Source of the DNA: Zafaria ginkgonis
GTDB lineage: Bacteria; Actinomycetota; Actinomycetes; Actinomycetales; Micrococcaceae
Assembly: GCF_039540195.1 (NCBI RefSeq)
Contig: NZ_BAABEO010000009.1
Coordinates: forward strand, 333,787-397,786
Reading direction: 5' to 3'
Length of the DNA stretch: 64,000 nt
This document shows positions 1-8,159 of this stretch, piece by piece (within the stretch, counting starts at the first letter, position 1; the number at the start of each line of letters is the position of its first letter). A program made the position numbers and the translations under genes. The notes below the pieces were generated by a model, which worked only from the letters and a program-made list of their open reading frames with translations, had not been told where the DNA came from and did not search any database.

Positions 1-922
1 CGTCGCTGAGGTGCTCGGTGGCCGCCACCAGCTCCGAGTAGCCCCGGACCGCGGCCAGCGGCGTGCGCAGCTCGTGCGAGGCGTCGCCGACGAACCGGCG
101 CATCTGGGCCTCCGAGCGCTGGCGCACCTCCAGCGCGGACTCCACGTTCTCCAGCAGCGCATTCAGCGCATGCCCCACGTTGCCGACCTCCGTTCCGGGG
201 CGGGAGTCCGCGGGGGCCACGCGTTGGGCCAGCCGCACCTCGCCGGCGTCCAACGGCAGCGCGGCCACCGCCCCCGCCACCGCGGACACCCGCTCCAGCG
301 GGCGCAGCGAGCGCCGGATGATCAGCGAACCGATCAGCCCCGTCGCGGCCAGCCCGGCCGCCGAAACCAGCAGCATGGTCCAGGACAGGGACTCCACGGT
401 GCTCTGGGCCGAGGCCAGGGGCAGGCCGGTGATCACGCTTCTGTCGGGGCCGCTCCGCACGGCGACCAGGCGGTACGGGCCGATCGAAAGCTGCACCTCC
501 ACCGGCGCGGCCCCCGGCACCACGGCGGCCAGCTGGGCCGCGTCCTCCGGCGAGATGTCGCGGCGCTCGCCGGTCTGCGGGTCCAGCACGCCGCCAACCA
601 TCAGCATGCCGTCCTTCAGCCGCGCGTTGACGGTGCCGGAAGCCATGCCGGACGCGTCGAGGGGGTCGAAATCGCGGCCTTGCTCGCTGTTGCGCCGCTC
701 GAAGGAGACGGCGCGGTCGGAGGCGTAGGAGAGTTGCTGGTCCACCTGCGCGTAGAGGACGCGCTCCATGGCGGTGTGCGTGATCAGGCCGATCACCATG
801 CAGATCAGCGCCAGCAGCGCCACCAGGGCGGCCACCAGGCGCCAGCTGAGGGACATGGAGCGGCGCGCGACGGCGGCGTCCGGCCGGGTGCCGGGTGCGG
901 TCACTGGCCCTGCTTCGGTCAT
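1..922 (-). CDS. Sensor histidine kinase, 3' end cut off by the window edge
   Basis: Membrane sensor kinase whose C-terminal ATP-binding domain lies outside the window. Reading from the ATG at 922, a short cytoplasmic head of about 25 residues is followed by a first membrane segment (about residues 29-49). Then come an extracytoplasmic sensor region of about 100 residues, a second membrane segment ending before the RRSLRPLERV linker of a HAMP domain, and the H-box FVGDASHELRTPLAAVRGY with its phospho-accepting His. The start overlaps the stop of the upstream response regulator (ATGA), so the two are translationally coupled and very probably a cognate pair. The ligand cannot be told from sequence. 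The call as an incomplete HisKA kinase is firm; only the HATPase domain is unseen. Confidence 0.93.
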   Translation of the reverse strand, partial: MTEAGPVTAPGTRPDAAVARRSMSLSWRLVAALVALLALICMVIGLITHTAMERVLYAQVDQQLSYASDRAVSFERRNSEQGRDFDPLDASGMASGTVNARLKDGMLMVGGVLDPQTGERRDISPEDAAQLAAVVPGAAPVEVQLSIGPYRLVAVRSGPDRSVITGLPLASAQSTVESLSWTMLLVSAAGLAATGLIGSLIIRRSLRPLERVSAVAGAVAALPLDAGEVRLAQRVAPADSRPGTEVGNVGHALNALLENVESALEVRQRSEAQMRRFVGDASHELRTPLAAVRGYSELVAATEHLSD

Positions 923-1659
923 GGGGCCGGCTTCAGGACGTACCCGGCTCCGCGCACGGTGTGGATCAGCGGCGCCCTGCCGGCCTCGAGCTTCTTGCGC
1001 AGGTAGGAGACGTAGAGTTCGACGATGTTCGCCTGGCCGCCGAAGTCGTAGTTCCAGACGTTGTCGAGGATCTGGGACTTGGAGACGACGCGGCGGGCGT
1101 TTTCCATGAGGTAGCGCAGCAACTCGAACTCGGTGGCGGTCAGCTGGATCTCGTCCCCCGCCCGGAAGACCTCGCGGGTGTCGGTGTTCAGGACCAGGTC
1201 CCCGACCACGATTTCCGCGGCGTCGGCGCAGGCCGCCCCGGAGCGCTCGACCAGCCGGTGCAGGCGCAGCAGCACCTCCTCCAGGCTGAACGGCTTGGTG
1301 ACGTAGTCGTCGCCCCCGATGGACAGCCCCTCGATCCGATCCTCCACCGCATCCTTGGCGGTCAGGAACAGGGCCGGCACGTCGGGCTGGAAGACGCGCA
1401 CCTTGCGCAGCACCTCGGTGCCCTCGAAGCCGGGCAGCATCCAGTCCAGCACCAGGACGTCGGGGGAGAAGGAGCGGGCCTCCTGGACGGCGGAGGGGCC
1501 GTCGTGGGCGACGCGTACCTCCCAGCCGAGCATCCGCACGCCCATGCTCACCAGCTCGGCCAGCGAGGGCTCGTCGTCGACCACCAAGGCGCGCAGGGGC
1601 GTGCCGTCGGGGTGCTCAAGGCGGGGAAGCTGGCTGGGGGCGAAGCGCGAGTTCGTCAT
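919..1659 (-). CDS. OmpR-family response regulator
   Basis: DNA-binding response regulator of 246 residues. The receiver domain (about residues 25-140) has the acidic pair in VVDDEPS, the phospho-acceptor Asp in VLVLDWMLPG and the Lys of DDYVTKPF. The C-terminal winged helix (about 150-243) is of OmpR type, with TATEFELLRYLMENARRVVSK, the recognition-helix region VELYVSYLRKKLE and the final wing VRGAGYVLKP. It precedes and overlaps the sensor kinase gene. The region between it and the divergent membrane-protein gene carries five CTGTG boxes in 11-bp register, the arrangement expected for OmpR-type binding. It resembles mycobacterial TrcR/PrrA-type regulators, but I cannot assign an ortholog. 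Confidence 0.95.
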   Translation of the reverse strand: MTNSRFAPSQLPRLEHPDGTPLRALVVDDEPSLAELVSMGVRMLGWEVRVAHDGPSAVQEARSFSPDVLVLDWMLPGFEGTEVLRKVRVFQPDVPALFLTAKDAVEDRIEGLSIGGDDYVTKPFSLEEVLLRLHRLVERSGAACADAAEIVVGDLVLNTDTREVFRAGDEIQLTATEFELLRYLMENARRVVSKSQILDNVWNYDFGGQANIVELYVSYLRKKLEAGRAPLIHTVRGAGYVLKPAP

Positions 1660-1703
1660 GGATCCACTCTTTCAACACTCTTTATGCCGATTCTGGGTTC
1701 GGG

Positions 1704-1787
1704 CTGTGACCCGGCTGTGAGACGTCCACTTCCAGCGTACCGAGCGGCTCACAGCGGTGCCCTTTTGCCGCCACAGCCCCGCCACAG
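1704..1787. promoter_or_regulatory. Cluster of CTGTG(A/G) boxes in 11-bp register
   Basis: On the plus strand CTGTGA occurs at 1704-1709 and again at 1715-1720, exactly 11 bases apart. On the minus strand the same box occurs at 1749-1754 (CTGTGA), 1771-1776 (CTGTGG) and 1782-1787 (CTGTGG), spaced 22 and 11 bases. One-turn direct repeats are typical of OmpR-family regulator sites. The cluster sits between the divergent response regulator (start 1659) and the membrane protein (start 1860), so it probably controls both. That the neighbouring regulator binds here is inference. Confidence 0.55.
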
Positions 1788-1859
1788 CATGGACTTGGAC
1801 AGTGGGTTCCCGAGGCGGGGCCGGCACGGCCCACCGCCGCACCGTGAAAGGGGATCCTG

Positions 1860-2999
1860 ATGAGCAACGAGAACCGCGACTGGCTGGCAAACCTGCCGCC
1901 CTATCCCGAGCGCACTCCGCAGCGCGGGCCGGAGCACCAGCCGGACCCCACGCAGTCGGGCACCTCGCAGTCCGGCGTTCCCGCGTCCGGCGCCCCGGCG
2001 CCCGGGCAGGCGACGGAGGCACTTCCTGCGCAGCCCGAATTTGCGCAGTCCCCATTTGCCCAGTCCCAATTTGCACAGCCCGCTCCCACGGCTGCCATTC
2101 CCGCCTCCCAGCTTCCCGCCTCGCAGCCGGCCGCGTCGCTGCCGCAACCCTCCGTCGCGGCGCCGGCCTGGACCGGCGGCGATCCGGTACACCCCGCCAA
2201 CACCTGGGGTGCGGCCGCGGTCAATGAACCCGTCCGGAAGCGGTCCGTCCGCAAGGCCGCCACCATCGTCGGCGTCGCCGCCGCGGTCCTCGTCGGGGGC
2301 AGCGTTGCCGCCTACGCTGCGGCAAACACGCCCGCGGAGGCCGCCGCCACCAGCCAGGACGCCGGCACGGGACAGGATTCCGGCACCGATGCCGGCACGG
2401 ACAGCGGCGAGGGCTTCGGGCCGGGCACGCAGGACGGCACCGGCACCGACGGAGGCGAGGACCTCGGCGGGCCGGGGCAGGGCGGCCTGACGGGACAGGG
2501 AGGCCCCCGGGACGGCGGCGTGATGCCCGGCGGTTCCGGAATGCTGGGCGGCGCCTCGCTCCACGGCGAGTACGTCGTTGCGGACGACGACGGCAACTAC
2601 GTCACCATGGCCACCCAGACCGGGGAGGTCACCGCGGTCTCCGACGATTCGATCACCCTCGCCAGCGAGGACGGATTCTCCCGCACCTACGCCCTGAGCG
2701 GGGACACCGCCGTCCGCAGCCTGTCCCGGGGATCCACGGCCTCGGCGGAGGTGGAGGCCGGCTCCACCGCCACCGTTGTCGCCACCAAGTCCGGCAACGC
2801 CTACGAGGCCACCACCCTGCTGGTCTCGGGGACGGCGTCGAACGGTTCCTCCGGTTCCTCCTCGGGCTCCGGTTCTTCCTCCAACTCTTCCAGCGATTCG
2901 TCAGCCACCACGTCCCAGGACGGGGTCGCCGGGGCGGACAGCGCGGGTGCGGACGGTTCGGCGGCGTCCTCGGCCATCGGCACCGCCACCTACGCCTGA
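1860..2999 (+). CDS. Pro/Gln-rich single-pass membrane protein of unknown function
   Basis: A 379-residue protein I cannot assign to a characterised family. The first 120 residues are cytoplasmic low complexity, rich in Pro, Ala, Gln and Ser, with short FAQS-type repeats near residues 61-75. A basic stretch (VRKRSVRKA) precedes one membrane segment at about 134-154. The exterior part has a Gly/Asp/Thr-rich linker, a compact domain of about 80 residues (around 240-325) reminiscent of small beta-barrel DUF5666-like domains, and a long Ser/Gly tail. A good ribosome site (GAAAGGGGA) lies 6-9 bases before the ATG. It is divergent from a two-component system and shares its CTGTG-box region, so it is likely that system's target or sensor partner (inference). 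Confidence 0.8.
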   Translation: MSNENRDWLANLPPYPERTPQRGPEHQPDPTQSGTSQSGVPASGAPAPGQATEALPAQPEFAQSPFAQSQFAQPAPTAAIPASQLPASQPAASLPQPSVAAPAWTGGDPVHPANTWGAAAVNEPVRKRSVRKAATIVGVAAAVLVGGSVAAYAAANTPAEAAATSQDAGTGQDSGTDAGTDSGEGFGPGTQDGTGTDGGEDLGGPGQGGLTGQGGPRDGGVMPGGSGMLGGASLHGEYVVADDDGNYVTMATQTGEVTAVSDDSITLASEDGFSRTYALSGDTAVRSLSRGSTASAEVEAGSTATVVATKSGNAYEATTLLVSGTASNGSSGSSSGSGSSSNSSSDSSATTSQDGVAGADSAGADGSAASSAIGTATYA

Positions 3000-3660
3000 C
3001 CCGCACGTCCTCCCCGGAGGTCCCGGCCGCCCGGACCCCTTCGACGCCCGACTGTCCGCCCAGCCGCCCGACAGCCTGTCCGCCCAACCGCCCGGCCGCC
3101 CCAGGCCCGCCGCCCGGGCATTCCACGCATTCCGCGCACCGCACCGTGCAATTTGCCGGCCCGGTGTGCGGAATCCGTCGTTTCCGGCACCACCCACCGG
3201 CCGAAACACGGGTCTTGCGTGCCGGGCTGACCCCGCGTTGGCTGCATCACGGGAGGGGCCATTTTGGTCAAAACGGATAGTGGATGACGTTTTTACTGAA
3301 CAGTACGTCAGGTGCAAAGGGCCTATTTCGGAGAACTGCCCAGTGTGAATCCAGTCACAATCAAGCATTTTCGTCTCACTATGCGAGACGCGCGAATCTT
3401 TATTACTTGCGGTATTCATTTGTTACGGGAACACTGGACATCGTGAACATCGACGCAACAGCACCTGCAGCCGCAGAAATCCAGTGGGGCCACGGCATCG
3501 GCCGCGCCCGCAGCTGTTGTCGAATGCAGGCTTAGGACCCCATCCCCCGTCCGCTAGCCACCCGCTCGCACCCTCCGGCCGGCAGCACCACGCCCATGCC
3601 GGGAAACCCCATGCATTCGCGCCGATCACAGGCACTTCACACAGTTACAGAGGATCCAAG
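3000..3660. other. Long intergenic region with an AT-rich regulatory part
   Basis: No credible gene is seen. Bases 3000-3200 are GC-rich low complexity with repeated CCGCCC runs. Bases 3260-3450 are strikingly AT-richer than the rest of the window and contain a perfect CRP/GlxR palindrome (3344-3359). They also contain a short inverted repeat, CGTCTC at 3372-3377 and GAGACG at 3385-3390. The 3284-3535 reading frame has no ribosome site and no recognisable protein features. The region most likely holds a strong regulated promoter and a 5' leader of roughly 200 bases for the winged-helix gene at 3661. Confidence 0.6.
3344..3359. promoter_or_regulatory. CRP/GlxR-type operator
   Basis: The sequence TGTGAATCCAGTCACA is a perfect match to the TGTGA-N6-TCACA consensus recognised by CRP-family cAMP receptor proteins, including actinobacterial GlxR/Crp. 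It lies about 300 bases upstream of the orphan winged-helix gene in AT-rich DNA. A second perfect match occurs before pckG and a one-mismatch version before cstA, which supports a real regulon. No crp/glxR gene is in this window. Confidence 0.65.
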
Positions 3661-4473
3661 ATGTCCGTTACTTCAGGCTACGTCCACATCTCCATCCGGA
3701 ACGCCCAGAACCGCGCCGCCGCCGCACAGCGGCAGCCCGCAGGCCGCTCCGCCGTCGCCCCGCAGGGCTTCCGCCAGCTTCATGCGGTGCCGGCCGTCGA
3801 GGATCGCCAGCCCATGACGGCGCCGACCCCCATCGTGGCGCCCAGCGGAACGCCGGGCCCGCAGGCCGTCAGCGCAGACACCGCCGCCCGCGGCTTTGTC
3901 CTGTACGTCGGGCTGGACGAGGCCGCCGCCCAGGCGCAGGGGACCTCCCTCGGCAAGCTGGCCACCCAGGTCCGCGCCTTCCTGCAGACGCTGGCTCCGG
4001 ATGCCCAGACGCACGCCGCGGTGGCGCTGGCGCCGGCCAACGCGACCGGCGAGAGCATCGACGTCGTCCGCCAGGCGCTCGGGGATCCCACTGCGTCCCG
4101 CCGCCCGCGCACGGAGGCCACGCCCCGCCCGGCGCAGTCCGCTCCGCGTCCCTCCGGCGTGCTGATCGACCTGTCCCGCCGCGAGGTGCACCTGGACGGG
4201 GAGACCCTCAACCTGACCTTCAAGGAGTTCGAGCTCCTGAACTACCTCGTCGAGAACGGCACCCGCACCGTGGGCCGCGACGAGCTGCTGAGCAACCTGT
4301 GGCGCAACGCCGAGGAGATCCCGAACGAACGGACCATCGACGTGCACATCCGTCGCCTCCGCTCCAAGCTGGGCCGCCTCGCCAACACCGTCCGCACGGT
4401 CCGCGGCCAGGGCTACCGCTTCTACGAGCACCCCGAGGTCGTCGTCTGGGCGGCCCCGGAGTACAGCATCTAG
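3661..4473 (+). CDS. Orphan winged-helix transcriptional regulator without a receiver domain
   Basis: A 270-residue protein ending in an OmpR/PhoB-type winged helix (about residues 163-258: LTFKEFELLNYLVENGTRTV, then ERTIDVHIRRLRSKLG, then VRTVRGQGYRFYE). The N-terminal 160 residues are not a response-regulator receiver. There is an Ala/Gln/Pro-rich stretch, then a domain around 75-140 with alternating hydrophobics (RGFVLYVGLDEAAAQAQ, LATQVRAFLQTLAPDA) that I do not recognise. No histidine kinase is adjacent. I chose the ATG at 3661 because the upstream in-frame part is low complexity and a GAGGA ribosome site precedes 3661. The promoter region carries a perfect CRP/GlxR site. The DNA-binding call is firm; the signal sensed is unknown. 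Confidence 0.85.
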   Translation: MSVTSGYVHISIRNAQNRAAAAQRQPAGRSAVAPQGFRQLHAVPAVEDRQPMTAPTPIVAPSGTPGPQAVSADTAARGFVLYVGLDEAAAQAQGTSLGKLATQVRAFLQTLAPDAQTHAAVALAPANATGESIDVVRQALGDPTASRRPRTEATPRPAQSAPRPSGVLIDLSRREVHLDGETLNLTFKEFELLNYLVENGTRTVGRDELLSNLWRNAEEIPNERTIDVHIRRLRSKLGRLANTVRTVRGQGYRFYEHPEVVVWAAPEYSI

Positions 4474-4492
4474 CGCGCTTGCCGGGAACGGC

Positions 4493-4546
4493 ACGACGCC
4501 GGCCCCCGCGGTTCCGTGGCCACGGAACCGCGGGGGCCGGCGTCGT
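4493..4546. terminator. Perfect 27-bp palindromic terminator hairpin
   Basis: Two perfectly complementary 27-base arms (4493-4519 and 4520-4546) meet at TGGCCA with no spacer. The hairpin is followed by only TTTGCC. It lies 19 bases after the stop of the winged-helix gene and just before the sixA promoter, so it should end the upstream transcript. A U-poor tail is common for actinobacterial hairpins. Confidence 0.8.
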
Positions 4547-4576
4547 TTGCCGTGGGGCGGGAGTATTTTTGAATCC

Positions 4577-5101
4577 ATGAGCAACCACCACATCAAGCGC
4601 TTGATGCTGCTGCGCCACGCGAAGTCGGACTATCCGTTCGGGGTCGAGGACCACGAGCGTCCGCTGGCCTCGCGCGGGGACCGGGAGGCACCGCTGGCCG
4701 GGCGCTGGATGGCGGAGAACGGGATCGTGCCCGACTACATCCTCTGCTCGGATGCCCTGCGCACCCGTTCGACGTGCGCCTGGGTGACCAGCGAGCTGGG
4801 GGACAAGGCGCCCACCCCGTACCTGGACAGCCGGGTGTACCGGTCCTCGTCCACGCAGCTGCTCTCGATCATCAACGAGACCCCGGAGACCGTGGGCACG
4901 CTGCTGGTCATCGGGCACAACCCCACGGTCCAGGACCTGGCGATGCGGCTGGCCTCGGTGGCCTCGGACGAGGAGGCGGTGATGGACCTGGCCACGCACT
5001 ACCCGACGCTGGGACTGACCGTCATGGAGCTGGAGAAGCCCTGGGCCGAACTGGACGGCCGCGACGGGCGGGTCACCCACTTCGTGGTGCCGCGCCCGTA
5101 A
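4577..5101 (+). CDS. sixA: SixA-type phosphohistidine phosphatase
   Basis: A 174-residue histidine phosphatase of the branch related to SixA. The catalytic signature LMLLRHAKSDY is at residues 9-19 and the second catalytic His is in VIGHNPTVQDLA (about residue 114). Members of the family remove phosphate from phosphohistidine of signalling or PTS proteins. The first ATG (4577) is preceded by TATTTT and 7 bases, fitting a leaderless transcript, and no ribosome site is present. It stands alone between the palindromic terminator and the convergent tetR gene. The fold is certain; the physiological substrate is not. Confidence 0.85.
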   Translation: MSNHHIKRLMLLRHAKSDYPFGVEDHERPLASRGDREAPLAGRWMAENGIVPDYILCSDALRTRSTCAWVTSELGDKAPTPYLDSRVYRSSSTQLLSIINETPETVGTLLVIGHNPTVQDLAMRLASVASDEEAVMDLATHYPTLGLTVMELEKPWAELDGRDGRVTHFVVPRP

Positions 5102-5112
5102 CGGCCGGGGTG

Positions 5113-5721
5113 CTACGGGTGGGCGACGGAGCGCATCACCGCCCGCACGCACGCGTCGCGGCTGCGCTCCGGGTGGAAGCTGTGGCGGTCGCGGCCCAGC
5201 GCCAGGGTGGCCCCGAAGATGGCGGTGGCCAGCGTGTCCAGGTCCTCGTCCGGCCCGGAGGGGTCGATGCGCGTCACGGCGGCGCGGACCAGGTCGATCA
5301 CCTCCCCGCGCATCCGGCTCAGGATGGGGCGCCACTCGCTGGCCGAATGCCACATCTCGCTGACCCACAGCTGGGCGAAGGAGGGGTACTCGTCGAGGAA
5401 ATCGAGGGCTTCTCCGACCATGGCGGCCAGGGCCTGGCGCGGGTCCGGACGGTCCGCGAGGCGTCCCAGCCGTTCCAGGAGGATGTCTCCGCCGAACCGG
5501 AGCAGCTGGCCGATCATTTCCGACTTCGAACCGAAGTTGTAGTAGACCGAGCCCTTGGAAACGCCGGCCGCCGCGGCGATTTCATCCACCGTCACCGAGT
5601 GCGGGCCGCGTTCGCCGATGATCTCCATGGACGCGGCGAACAGCTTGTGCCGGGTCGCCTCGGTGCGGGCCGGGCGGAGGGTCGGTCCGGCCTGCGCGGC
5701 CGCCCGTTCCGGGGCGCTCAC
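5113..5721 (-). CDS. TetR-family transcriptional repressor
   Basis: A 202-residue TetR-type regulator. The N-terminal helix-turn-helix lies at about residues 24-70 (ITVDEIAAAAGVSKGSVYYNF-like, seen as TVDEIAAAAGVSKGSVYYNF). The remainder is the helical ligand-binding domain. The GTG start at 5721 overlaps the stop of the upstream YhgE/Pip gene (GTGA), so it is the third cistron of the operon beginning at 8857. The palindrome at the operon promoter (8874-8891) has the size and shape of a TetR-family operator, which suggests autorepression that is relieved by a ligand acting on or exported by the membrane protein. Confidence 0.93.
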   Translation of the reverse strand: MSAPERAAAQAGPTLRPARTEATRHKLFAASMEIIGERGPHSVTVDEIAAAAGVSKGSVYYNFGSKSEMIGQLLRFGGDILLERLGRLADRPDPRQALAAMVGEALDFLDEYPSFAQLWVSEMWHSASEWRPILSRMRGEVIDLVRAAVTRIDPSGPDEDLDTLATAIFGATLALGRDRHSFHPERSRDACVRAVMRSVAHP

Positions 5722-8159
5722 GAGGACAGCTCCGGGTGCAGCGTCTTCAGCGTCCACGTCTTGTTGCGGCGCACGGCCACCGTGCTCAGGGCCACCCCGA
5801 ACGCCGTGAAGCCGAGCAGCGCCAGCACGATCGGCCCCATGACGGCAAGGTCCGCCCCGTACATCAAATGCCTCATGCCGCTCACGATATAGCCCATCGG
5901 CAGCCACTGGTGGGCCGCCTGGAGCGGGGCCGGGGCGGTTTCCCACGGGAACGTGCCGCCGGCGGAGACCATTTGCAGCACCAGCAGCACCAGGACCACC
6001 AGTTTGCCGGGGGTCCCGAGGAAGGCGATGACGCCCTGGATGAGGGCGCTGAATGCCAGCGACGTGAGCAGCAGCAGTCCCCACACCATCCAGGGGTGGG
6101 CCGGGTCCAGGCCCAGGCCGAGGAGGACCACCGCGTACAGGACGGTGGCCTGCGCGGCGGAGAGCAGCAGGAAGGGCAGCCAGCCGCCGATGGCGATCTT
6201 CAGGCTGGAGGCGTTGGAGGCCAGCGCGCGCCGGGTGATCGGCCGCATGACCTGGGCCAGCGCAAAGACCCCGATCCACAGCGCCAGGGCCAGGAAGAAC
6301 GGAGCCATGCCTTCGCCGTACACCTTGGCGGAGGCCTGTTCGGTGGTGCCCACGGCCACCGGGTCGCCGATGGTGGCGGCGGCCTGCCCGCGCTGGCCAT
6401 CGGTCAGGGCCGGGACTTCGCCGGCGCCGTCCGAGAGGCCGTCGGACAGTGTTCCGGCACCGTCCTCCACCCTGCCGCTGCCGTCGGCGAGGCCCTGCGC
6501 CCCCTCGGCCAGCGTTGACGTCCCGTCGGCCAGGGTGGACGCCCCGTCGCTCAGGTCCGAGGTTCCGGAGGCCAGGGTGCCCGCGCCGGAGGCCAGGTCG
6601 GAGGCTCCGGAGGAAAGGGTCGCGGCGCCATCGGCCAGGGAATCGGTGCCTTCGGCGAGGTCGGAGGCTCCGGAGGCCAGCGCGGATGTCCCGGCGCTGG
6701 CTTGCCGTGCGCCTTCGGCCAAGGCGGCGGCCCCGCTGTCCAAGGTCGCGGCGCCGTCGGCCAGGGCGGCCGAGCCCGCGGCGGCGGAGGAGATGCCGTC
6801 GGCCAGCGCCGGGGCCGAATCAGCCAGCGCGCGGGTGCCGCTGGCCAGCCGCGGGAGCCCCTCGTTCAGCTCCGCGGCGCCGTTGGAGACCGAACGGGCT
6901 CCGGTGGCGAGCGTGTCCAGGGTGGATTGCAGGCCGTCCAGGGCCTTCGCGTCGTCGGCGGCTGAGGCCTGCCGGTTGGCGTCGATCTGCGCGGAGAGGG
7001 CGGAGGCCTGGGCCGGGGTCAGGGTGCCGTTGCCGACCAGCGTGGCGACCGCCTCCGCCACGTGGGCGGCGCCGGCGTCCTGCATCGCCTGCACCTGGGC
7101 CGGCAGGGCCGCGGCCAGCTTCTCGGTGCCGTCGGCGACCGAGGCCGCCCCCGGTGCCAGCTTCTCGGTGCCCGCGGCGGCTGCCTTGGCGCCGACGGCC
7201 AGGGCCTTGGCGTCCGCGGGCAGGCCCTCCGTCTTGTCCTGGAGGGTCGCGAGCCCGTCGGCGAGCGAGGCCGCGCCCGCGGAGGCCCGCCCGGTCCCGT
7301 CGGCGAGCGCGTCCGCCCCGTCGACCAGCGCCGCCTGTCCGGCGGAGAGCCGCGCGGCGCCATCGGACAGCTGCCCGGCTCCCGTGGCGGCCGACGCCGC
7401 CCCGTCGCGGGCCTTGGCGGCCCCGTCGTCCACCGCCGCGCTTCCGTCCGCCAGGGCCGCGGCGCCGTCGTTCACCTGCCGGGTGCCCTCGGCCAGCCGC
7501 TGCGCGCCGGCGTCGGCCTCGGCGGCCCCCGAGGAGAGATCGGCCGCGCCGTCGGAGAGCGTGACGGTGCCCGCGTACAGTTCGGAGGCGCCGTCGGAGG
7601 CCTCGAGCATCTTGGTGTGGATGTCTCCGAAGCCGGCCAGCAGCGCGTCGGCGGTTTGGGTGCCGACCTCCGCGGCCACGGTGTCGCGCACCGTCACGGC
7701 CAGCCGGTCGGCGAAGGTGCCCACCATGTAGTTGTTGGCGTCGTTGGTGGTCACGCTCAGCAGGGCCTGCCGGGTGTCCGCCAGGTCTTCGGGGGAGGCG
7801 AGGTTGGCGGAGAAATCCTCGGGGATGGTGAGGGCGAACGCGTAGTCGCCGGAGGCCACTCCGGCCTCGGCCTCGGCCGCGGAACCGACCACCACCCAGC
7901 CGAAGCTGCCGTCCTCGAGGAGCTTCCCGGTGACGTCGTCGCCGACGTGAAGGTCACCGCCGTCGCGGGCGGCGCCCGCGTCCAGGTTCACGAGCGCGGC
8001 GCGGACCTCGCCCATGCGGGAGTACGGGTCCCAGTTCGCGTACAGGTACAGGGCGCCGTACAGCAGGGGGACCAGGGTCAGGGCGACGACGGCCAGCCGG
8101 GGCAGCCGGCCCGAACTCATCCGCTTGAGTTCGGAGAGGGCCAGGCGGAACGAGGTCAT
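5718..8159 (-). CDS. YhgE/Pip-family membrane protein with a long Ala/Gly/Asp repeat stalk
   Basis: An 813-residue protein of the YhgE/Pip (phage infection protein) family, distantly related to ABC-2 type permeases. There is one N-terminal membrane segment (about residues 20-40, AVVALTLVPLLYGALYLYANW). A large exterior region follows, and about five membrane segments lie in the last 220 residues, including PFFLALALWIGVFALAQVM. The exterior middle part (about residues 180-580) is built of LADGAATL/LASGAGTL-like repeats of 7-14 residues, probably a long coiled-coil stalk. The ATG at 8159 overlaps the stop of the ATPase-like gene (ATGA), and its own stop overlaps the tetR start. The substrate is unknown. 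Family members are linked to export or to type VII-like surface functions. Confidence 0.9.
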   Translation of the reverse strand: MTSFRLALSELKRMSSGRLPRLAVVALTLVPLLYGALYLYANWDPYSRMGEVRAALVNLDAGAARDGGDLHVGDDVTGKLLEDGSFGWVVVGSAAEAEAGVASGDYAFALTIPEDFSANLASPEDLADTRQALLSVTTNDANNYMVGTFADRLAVTVRDTVAAEVGTQTADALLAGFGDIHTKMLEASDGASELYAGTVTLSDGAADLSSGAAEADAGAQRLAEGTRQVNDGAAALADGSAAVDDGAAKARDGAASAATGAGQLSDGAARLSAGQAALVDGADALADGTGRASAGAASLADGLATLQDKTEGLPADAKALAVGAKAAAAGTEKLAPGAASVADGTEKLAAALPAQVQAMQDAGAAHVAEAVATLVGNGTLTPAQASALSAQIDANRQASAADDAKALDGLQSTLDTLATGARSVSNGAAELNEGLPRLASGTRALADSAPALADGISSAAAGSAALADGAATLDSGAAALAEGARQASAGTSALASGASDLAEGTDSLADGAATLSSGASDLASGAGTLASGTSDLSDGASTLADGTSTLAEGAQGLADGSGRVEDGAGTLSDGLSDGAGEVPALTDGQRGQAAATIGDPVAVGTTEQASAKVYGEGMAPFFLALALWIGVFALAQVMRPITRRALASNASSLKIAIGGWLPFLLLSAAQATVLYAVVLLGLGLDPAHPWMVWGLLLLTSLAFSALIQGVIAFLGTPGKLVVLVLLVLQMVSAGGTFPWETAPAPLQAAHQWLPMGYIVSGMRHLMYGADLAVMGPIVLALLGFTAFGVALSTVAVRRNKTWTLKTLHPELSS

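Noticed and set aside
3284..3535. An 83-codon open frame in the AT-rich region before the winged-helix gene
   Set aside because: It has no ribosome site, overlaps the CRP/GlxR palindrome and inverted repeat, and shows no protein-like features. It is better explained as promoter and leader.
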